The notes under the pieces: generated by a model
What the model was told of the DNA's origin: nothing
What the model saw: only the letters and a program-made list of their open reading frames with translations
Databases searched by the model: none
Position numbers and translations under genes: made by a program
Assembly: GCA_900548255.1 (NCBI GenBank)
Contig: URKH01000071.1
Location: forward strand, 1 to 10,867
Length of the DNA stretch: 10,867 nucleotides
Direction of reading: 5' to 3'
DNA from: an uncultured Collinsella sp.
Lineage (GTDB): Bacteria; Actinomycetota; Coriobacteriia; Coriobacteriales; Coriobacteriaceae
In this document: positions 6,865-10,867 of the stretch, in pieces
Position numbering within the stretch: the first letter of the stretch is position 1
Layout of the letters: each line of letters opens with the position of its first letter

Positions 6865-6884
6865 ATTTGGCCGCCTGGCCAAAT
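6865..6884 (-). other. Intercistronic hairpin between EIIB and EIIC genes
   Basis: A perfect 8-bp stem, ATTTGGCC (6865-6872) with GGCCAAAT (6877-6884), closed by a four-base loop. It begins four bases after the EIIB stop codon and precedes the EIIC ribosome binding site. There is no U-run, so it is more likely an mRNA-stability or processing element than a terminator. Confidence 0.45.
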
Positions 6885-6888
6885 CCCC

Positions 6889-7392
6889 TTATTTCCCCGC
6901 CGCCTCGATCAGACTCTTGAGAGGAGTCTTGGGATTGGATGGGATAAGCTGATGGAAAACCGGAATACCCTGCTCGCAAAGCTCCTTCACGGCCTCGAGC
7001 TCATCCGGGTTGAGCATGATCGTGGAGTTGAGGGCGACCTTGCTATCCGGATCGGACTTGTCGAAGCGGCCGACATTGGCAACGTTCACGCCCTCGATCT
7101 TGCCCGGTGCGCCCTTAACGAGCTCAAGCACGTCACGCACGCAGTTGGTGAGCGCGAAGATGCGCATGGAGTCCGCACGCGGATCGTTCGCGATGCGACA
7201 GGCATCCGGAACATCCTTGACGAGGAGCTTCTGGCCCGCCGGCGTACCCATGGAAAGCGTCATGCGAAGGGCATCGCTCTCCACGGCGTGCTTGTTGGCG
7301 ACGATGATCCTGGTGGTGTTGAGCTCCTTGGTCCACACCAGGGCGACCTGTCCGTGAATCAGACGGTCATCGACTCGAACCTGTACAATCAT
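6889..7392 (-). CDS. PTS system mannose-family subunit IIB
   Basis: A 167-residue cytoplasmic phosphotransfer protein, normal in length for a stand-alone ManX-type EIIB. The phosphorylation site is visible as VDDRLIHGQV with His13, which receives the phosphate from EIIA and passes it to the sugar in the EIIC-EIID channel. The later stretch NVANVGRFDKSD at about 103-114 matches the conserved N-x-G segment of the family. The ATG follows GGAGAGAGGA. It lies 31 bases after the EIIA stop codon in the operon. Confidence 0.93.
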   Translation of the reverse strand: MIVQVRVDDRLIHGQVALVWTKELNTTRIIVANKHAVESDALRMTLSMGTPAGQKLLVKDVPDACRIANDPRADSMRIFALTNCVRDVLELVKGAPGKIEGVNVANVGRFDKSDPDSKVALNSTIMLNPDELEAVKELCEQGIPVFHQLIPSNPKTPLKSLIEAAGK

Positions 7393-7423
7393 TGTTTCCT
7401 CTCTCCCTGCTTGTTAGTACTCT

Positions 7424-7852
7424 CTAATCAAAGAAGTCTCCCTCGGACTCCTCGTTGTCCGCGGCCTTGCTCGGAGGCTCGACGACCTGCATCGTCGCCC
7501 TCGCCAGCTTGACGCTCTGCTTGATCGAATCTGCCGTGACCGGCTCGGCGCCGAGGAGCGTCTCGATCACGAGGCCGAGGTTCATACCGGTGACGTGGAC
7601 GATTCCGCGCTTCTCCGGCTCCATGAGGACGACTTTCTGGAAGACGGAGCCACCGTAGATGTCGGTGAAGATGACGGCCTCGTCCTCAGGGCCCACCGAG
7701 TCAATAAAGGCCTGGATGCGAGGGGTGAAATCGGAATCGTCCACGTAGCAGTCAACTGCCTCCACCATGTCCGCCATGCCGGTCAGAATCTCGATCGAGC
7801 TCCTGATTCCGCTTGCGAGGTGGCCGTGCGACGCGACAAGAACCTTCTTCAT
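7424..7852 (-). CDS. PTS system mannose-family subunit IIA
   Basis: A 142-residue EIIA of the mannose family. His9 in VASHGHLASG is the phosphate acceptor from HPr. TDIYGGSVFQKV at 63-74 corresponds to the family's TD-L-x-GGTP-x-N loop, and TGMNLGLVIE at 88-97 to the N-L-P segment. The last 20 residues form an acidic, probably flexible tail ending EGDFFD. The ATG follows GGAGAG at six bases, and the gene starts ten bases after the aldolase stop codon, so both are on one transcript. EIIA and EIIB are separate proteins here, as in AgaF/AgaV-type systems, rather than fused as in E. coli ManX. Confidence 0.92.
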   Translation of the reverse strand: MKKVLVASHGHLASGIRSSIEILTGMADMVEAVDCYVDDSDFTPRIQAFIDSVGPEDEAVIFTDIYGGSVFQKVVLMEPEKRGIVHVTGMNLGLVIETLLGAEPVTADSIKQSVKLARATMQVVEPPSKAADNEESEGDFFD

Positions 7853-7862
7853 CGAGTCTCTC

Positions 7863-8717
7863 CTAGAGCGAATAGTGGTTGGGGTTCAGAAGCTGGATCT
7901 TACTGGCGACGAACGCGCGCATGTCGGGGGCGGCGTCCATCAGGAGGCCAACGCCGTTGCCGTCGTTCTTACCGGAGTTGATGTCCTTCTCGAAGGCGCG
8001 GTACATGGAACGGAAGTACTCCGTGGCGATGTTGAACTTACTCATGCCGAGGTTCACGGCCTCCTGGAGCTGCTCGTCGGGGATGTCGGAACATCCGTGC
8101 ATGACAAGGGGAACGCTGACGGCCTCCCTGCAGGCCTTGATGCGCTCCATGTCGAGGTTCGGGACCTTGACGTAGGGGCCGTGGGCATTGCCGACGGCGA
8201 TGGCGAGCGAGCCGCAACCGGTGCCCTCGACGAACTCCTCGGCGAGGTTCGGGTCGGTGTAGTGGTCGCTGCTCACGAAATCGTTGGCGTCGGAGCCGTT
8301 ACCGACATGGCCGAGCTCGGCCTCGATGTCGACGTCGAAGATCTTGGCGACCTGGACGACGTCCTTCGTGAGCTGGAAGTTCTCCTCATAGGGAAGTGAG
8401 GAACCGTCGACCATGACGGAGGGGAAGCCGGCCTTGACGCCCTTGACGGCGATCTCGTAACCAGCGGAGTGATCCTGGTGGACGGCGACGGGCACACTCG
8501 CGCGCTCGGCGTAATAGCGGGCGGCGAAGGCGATGATGTCGAGGGCGCAGTGGTCCTCGAAGCCGGGCCAATACTGGATGATGATGGGCATGTGCTCATC
8601 CTCGGCGGCCTGGATCGCATAACGGATGGTCTCCGTGTTGATGACGTTGATCGCGGACACGCCATAGTGGTGCTCGGTCGCATGTTGAAGAAGCTCGTTG
8701 ACCTTGATGAGAGACAT
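7863..8717 (-). CDS. Class II (zinc-dependent) ketose-bisphosphate aldolase family protein
   Basis: A 284-residue aldolase of the FbaA/GatY/KbaY family, which cleaves ketose 1,6-bisphosphates or related phosphates into dihydroxyacetone phosphate and an aldehyde in a zinc-dependent reaction. What is seen: VHQDHSAG with the catalytic Asp82 and zinc ligand His83, IEAELGHVG (Glu132/Glu134), GNAHGPY with zinc ligand His179, MHGCSDIP with zinc ligand His207, and FNIATE at about 228-233 of the phosphate-binding region. Length fits GatY-like enzymes. AAAGGAAG precedes the ATG. It is the first intact gene of the PTS operon, so it probably acts on the phosphorylated sugar or its isomer. Whether this is fructose, tagatose or a rarer ketose cannot be told, and no sugar-phosphate kinase needed to make a bisphosphate is in the window. 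Confidence 0.9.
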   Translation of the reverse strand: MSLIKVNELLQHATEHHYGVSAINVINTETIRYAIQAAEDEHMPIIIQYWPGFEDHCALDIIAFAARYYAERASVPVAVHQDHSAGYEIAVKGVKAGFPSVMVDGSSLPYEENFQLTKDVVQVAKIFDVDIEAELGHVGNGSDANDFVSSDHYTDPNLAEEFVEGTGCGSLAIAVGNAHGPYVKVPNLDMERIKACREAVSVPLVMHGCSDIPDEQLQEAVNLGMSKFNIATEYFRSMYRAFEKDINSGKNDGNGVGLLMDAAPDMRAFVASKIQLLNPNHYSL

Positions 8718-8757
8718 CTTTATCTTCCTTTCACCTGGATAATCATTGGATCGGACA

Positions 8758-8783
8758 GTTCTCAGCTCGTCAGCTGGTTGAAC
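8758..8783 (-). promoter_or_regulatory. Imperfect palindrome upstream of the aldolase gene (operator candidate)
   Basis: On the - strand it reads GTTC, AAC, CAGCT, GACG, AGCTG, A, GAAC: two paired blocks around a GACG centre. It lies about 40 bases before the aldolase start, where a promoter for the operon could sit, but I see no convincing -35/-10 pair. It could be a repressor site or an mRNA hairpin. A second small hairpin (GCGCTT, GCG, AAGCGC) at 8809-8823 follows the stop codon of the permease remnant. Confidence 0.35.
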
Positions 8784-8831
8784 ACGAAGCGAAGCGCGAG
8801 GCAGGCAGGCGCTTGCGAAGCGCGGTGGAGC

Positions 8832-9425
8832 CTATGCGGCCGCCTCCTCAGGCTGTGGCGCCGCGCTTCTACGCCACAGCACGTACGTCACAAGAGCAAC
8901 GACCGCGGCAATCGTTGAAGCGAGGGCGAAGGCCAGGAAACCCGCGTGCGTGCCGAGCGCGTCGCACGCCCAACCGCCAAACAAGTTCGCAACCACGACG
9001 GACAGACCGCTCTGGACCATCGCGAAGGCGCTCTGACCTCGAGCGCGACAATCCTCGTAGGTGTGGTTGGCAATGTAGGTAACGCAGGAGTAGTAAACGG
9101 TCATGTAACTCACGCTCTGCAGCAGCTGTCCGCAGATCATGACCGGGACGATGCCGGTGCCCACGAGCACGAGCCTGAGAGCCGCCATGAAGCAGGAAAA
9201 GATCAGGAGGTTCATCTCGCCGAAGCGCCTGACCAGCTTGGAGGAGACGAGCAGGATGGGGATCTCGCTCGCAGCGGAGACCGCGCTCAGGACGCCCACG
9301 AGGTTCTGACCCTCGCCAAGCTCGACCGCGTAGCGGCCCAAGAACGCCCCGATGAAGCCAATCGCGGCCGAGCTGATGAAGGCGAAGACCAAGACGAATG
9401 CGATCTCGTTGCTGGTGAACAGACA
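8832..9425 (-). pseudogene. C-terminal half of an MFS permease, truncated at the insertion element
   Basis: An open stretch of 197 codons that encodes about six hydrophobic helices of a major facilitator permease, of the group with LacY-like or MFS_1-like architecture. Visible are the half-start TSNEIAFVLVFAF, SAASEIPILLVSSKLVRRFGE (the typical loop after the second helix of a half, about 9280-9220) and a C-terminal loop-rich tail with RRSAAPQPEEAAA. A complete permease has about 12 helices and 400 residues. Reading upstream, the frame meets TAG at 9426-9428, exactly where the sequence changes to the noncoding flank of the IS110-type element. The N-terminal half should lie beyond the right end of the element, outside this window. 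The fragment is 114 bases upstream of the aldolase on the same strand, so the permease probably belonged to the sugar cluster. It should not function as transporter. A start at the TTG at 9392 would give a shortened protein but would not restore function. Confidence 0.75.
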
Positions 9426-9550
9426 CTATGACCCAATCCAGGGGCACGGAAACGACAGGAGCCCCCGCTCGTGACCGCGGGTCGGGGCTGCGACAATGTT
9501 GTTGAAGTGCCAGAGGCGCAGCCGCGCCGCAACGAGGTTGGGAGGCTCCC
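9426..9550 (+). ncRNA. Left noncoding flank of the IS, structured; bridge RNA candidate
   Basis: About 125 bases before the transposase gene fold well on paper: AGCCCC (9460-9465) can pair with GGGGCT (9484-9489), or CCCGC (9464-9468) with GCGGG (9477-9481). In IS110-type elements a guide (bridge) RNA is made from a noncoding end: upstream of the gene in the IS110 group, downstream in the IS1111 group. I cannot identify guide loops without the right end and the target. The assignment is inference from family knowledge. Confidence 0.3.
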
Positions 9551-10672
9551 GTGCCTAGATATTCTACCGCCTTCGGAATGGACGTACACCTCAGGTCCAC
9601 CACCGTCTGCGCGCTCGACGCGGAGACGGGCGAGGCCGTGACGAGGAGGTTCCGCGGCAACCCCTGGGGCGAGGTCGCGGAGTGGATGTCGGGCTTCCCC
9701 GGCCCGTCGCTCGCCGCCTACGAGAGCGGCTACCTCGGCTTCGCCCCGCAAAGGGAGCTCTCCGGGCTCGGCGTCGACTGCGTCGTCGCGGCCGTCTCCA
9801 AGGTCCCGAGGTCGGCCGCCGACCTCTCGTCCAAGAACGACCGCAACGACGCGGCCAGGATGGCCAAGGCGATACTGTCGCACGACGTCACCCCGGTATG
9901 GGTGCCGTCCCCCGAGATCGAGGGGCTCAGGGACCTCGCCGCCGCCCACGACGCGGCGACCGCGAGGCTCGCGGCGGCGAAGCAGCGGCTCCTGGCGTTC
10001 CTAGCCCGCCGCGGCTATGTCTACGGCGGCACGACGCCGGCCGGCAACCCCCGGAAGTACTGGACGTACGGCTTCCTCAGGTGGCTCGACGGCATACACC
10101 CCGCCGACGACGGAGGCATCCGGGCGCTTGCGGCGCTGAGGAACGAGGTCGAGGCGGCCGACGAGACGAGGGAGGCCCTCCTCGCCGAATACAGGGCCGC
10201 CGTCGCGGCGGGCCCCCTCTCGGCCGAGGTCGAGGCGCTCCAGTCGATCAAGGGGTGCGGGTTCGCGCTCGCCGCCGCCTTCGCGTCCGAGGTCGGCGAC
10301 TTCTCGAGGTTCCGCTCCGGCAGGCAGGTGACGGCCTACTTCGGCCTCGCCCCGAAGCAGAGGTCGAGCGCGGACTCCGTGCGCCTCGGCGGAATCAGCG
10401 GGGCCGGCAACGCGCTCGTCAGGAAGCTGGCTGTTGAGGGTTCATGGTGCTACGCCGCGGCGCGGCACCAGCCGAAGCTCATGCCGAGGGACACGGGCGT
10501 GCCCCTCGAGATAAGGATGCACGGGAGGAAGGGGTCCGAGAGGCTCCTGCGCCGCCGCGAGGAGATGATCGCCCGCGGGATGCCGCAGGCGAAGGCGAAC
10601 GCGGCCACCGCGGCCGAGCTCGTGAGGTGGCTGTGGGCCCTCGGCACGATGTGCCGGGAGGGCGCGGAATAG
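9551..10672 (+). CDS. IS110/IS1111-family transposase (DEDD recombinase)
   Basis: A 373-residue recombinase that catalyses excision and insertion of the element. What is seen: an N-terminal RuvC-like domain with Asp11 (FGMDVH), Glu58 (YESG) and Asp97/Asp100 in KNDRNDA, which together form the DEDD set; a helical middle part at about 120-215; and a C-terminal Transposase_20-like domain with IKGCGFALAAAFASEVGDFSRF at 233-254, the helix-hairpin-helix entry, and GGISGAGNALVRKLAVEGSW with the probable catalytic Ser283. All key residues are present and length is within the family range, so it may be active. I use the GTG at 9551: it gives the usual ten residues before the GMDVH motif and follows GGAGG at 9541-9545. 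The next in-frame ATG, 27 bases on, would cut into the first strand of the domain. GC content is higher than in the neighbouring operon. Confidence 0.93.
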   Translation: MPRYSTAFGMDVHLRSTTVCALDAETGEAVTRRFRGNPWGEVAEWMSGFPGPSLAAYESGYLGFAPQRELSGLGVDCVVAAVSKVPRSAADLSSKNDRNDAARMAKAILSHDVTPVWVPSPEIEGLRDLAAAHDAATARLAAAKQRLLAFLARRGYVYGGTTPAGNPRKYWTYGFLRWLDGIHPADDGGIRALAALRNEVEAADETREALLAEYRAAVAAGPLSAEVEALQSIKGCGFALAAAFASEVGDFSRFRSGRQVTAYFGLAPKQRSSADSVRLGGISGAGNALVRKLAVEGSWCYAAARHQPKLMPRDTGVPLEIRMHGRKGSERLLRRREEMIARGMPQAKANAATAAELVRWLWALGTMCREGAE

Positions 10673-10867
10673 ACATAAGCCCCCGTCCCGGCGAGCCGGG
10701 CAGCCTTCGGGGACACCCCCGTTCTCGCTGTGCGCGCGGCGGCCGCCGCATGCGCGAAGACAGACTAGGGGAACCCCGCCGAAGGAGAGGATTGCGGGCC
10801 GCCGGAGCGGTATCCGCGGATATGAGACTGAGCCGAAGGCGTCGATGACATGCCGGGGGCGGACCGG
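10673..10867 (+). other. Right noncoding flank of the IS up to the window end
   Basis: At least 195 bases follow the transposase gene with no convincing coding frame. The stretch holds several palindromes: CCCGG/CCGGG around CGAG just after the gene (10687-10700), GCGGCGGCCGCCGC near 10736-10749, and TATCCGCGGATA near 10810-10821. In IS1111-type elements the bridge RNA is made from this side, so this part is as good a candidate as the left flank. It is cut by the window edge. Confidence 0.4.

Larger units (their letters stand above)
9426..10867 (+). mobile_element. IS110/IS1111-family insertion sequence, right end outside the window
   Basis: The element is recognised from its transposase and from the break in the permease gene at its left side. 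The left boundary is placed near 9426 by the loss of the permease reading frame; it could be some bases off, since IS110-type elements lack standard terminal repeats and often make no target duplication. AGCCCCCG occurs in the left flank (9460-9467) and right after the transposase gene (10678-10685), and the reverse complement of the left flank also resembles that right segment (AGCCCC-GACCCG against AGCCCCCGTCCCG), which could be subterminal repeats as known in IS1111 elements. The right boundary is not seen. Confidence 0.75.

Noticed and set aside
9287..9949. - strand open frame spanning the IS left end and permease remnant
   Set aside because: It is out of frame with the permease and antisense to the transposase, with no recognisable domain.
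10444..10848. + strand open frame overlapping the end of the transposase gene
   Set aside because: Arginine- and glycine-rich composition is typical of an out-of-frame reading of GC-rich DNA, and no start site is visible.
1..10867. CRISPR array, tRNA or rRNA genes
   Set aside because: No regularly spaced direct repeats and no cloverleaf or rRNA-like conserved stretches were seen on either strand.

Overview
This is a GC-rich bacterial window, probably from a gut Coriobacteriia such as Collinsella or a relative. I infer that from the base composition, the mannose-family PTS and the protein style; there is no rRNA or other marker here. The visible genes form a mosaic of a probable phage-defence gene, a housekeeping aldolase, a sugar-uptake operon and an insertion sequence, with broken genes at the junctions.

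Region 1 (1-1339): a single Abi_2-family (HEPN-type) gene on the + strand. It has a clear promoter and a leader with two hairpins; the second looks like an intrinsic terminator ending just before the ribosome binding site. Region 2 (1340-1734): a convergent intergenic region with a perfect 30-bp inverted repeat, a strong terminator hairpin nested inside it, and no convincing gene. Region 3 (1735-2905, - strand): a complete transaldolase-family/fructose-6-phosphate aldolase-like gene, then the C-terminal remnant of a Cof-type HAD phosphatase.

Region 4 (3005-8717, - strand): a compact operon read right to left: class II aldolase, PTS EIIA, EIIB, EIIC, EIID, aldo/keto reductase, alpha/beta hydrolase, then a GC-rich hairpin. 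The four PTS proteins should phosphorylate and import a sugar, the aldolase should split a phosphorylated ketose derived from it, and the reductase and hydrolase may process side groups or carbonyls of the same substrate. The substrate cannot be read from the sequence. Several small intercistronic hairpins may set relative expression. Region 5 (8832-9425, - strand): the C-terminal half of an MFS permease that probably belonged to the same cluster, cut off where the insertion sequence begins.

Region 6 (about 9426 to the window end): an IS110/IS1111-family element on the + strand with a complete transposase and structured, GC-rich noncoding flanks that could encode a bridge RNA. The right end of the element is not in the window.
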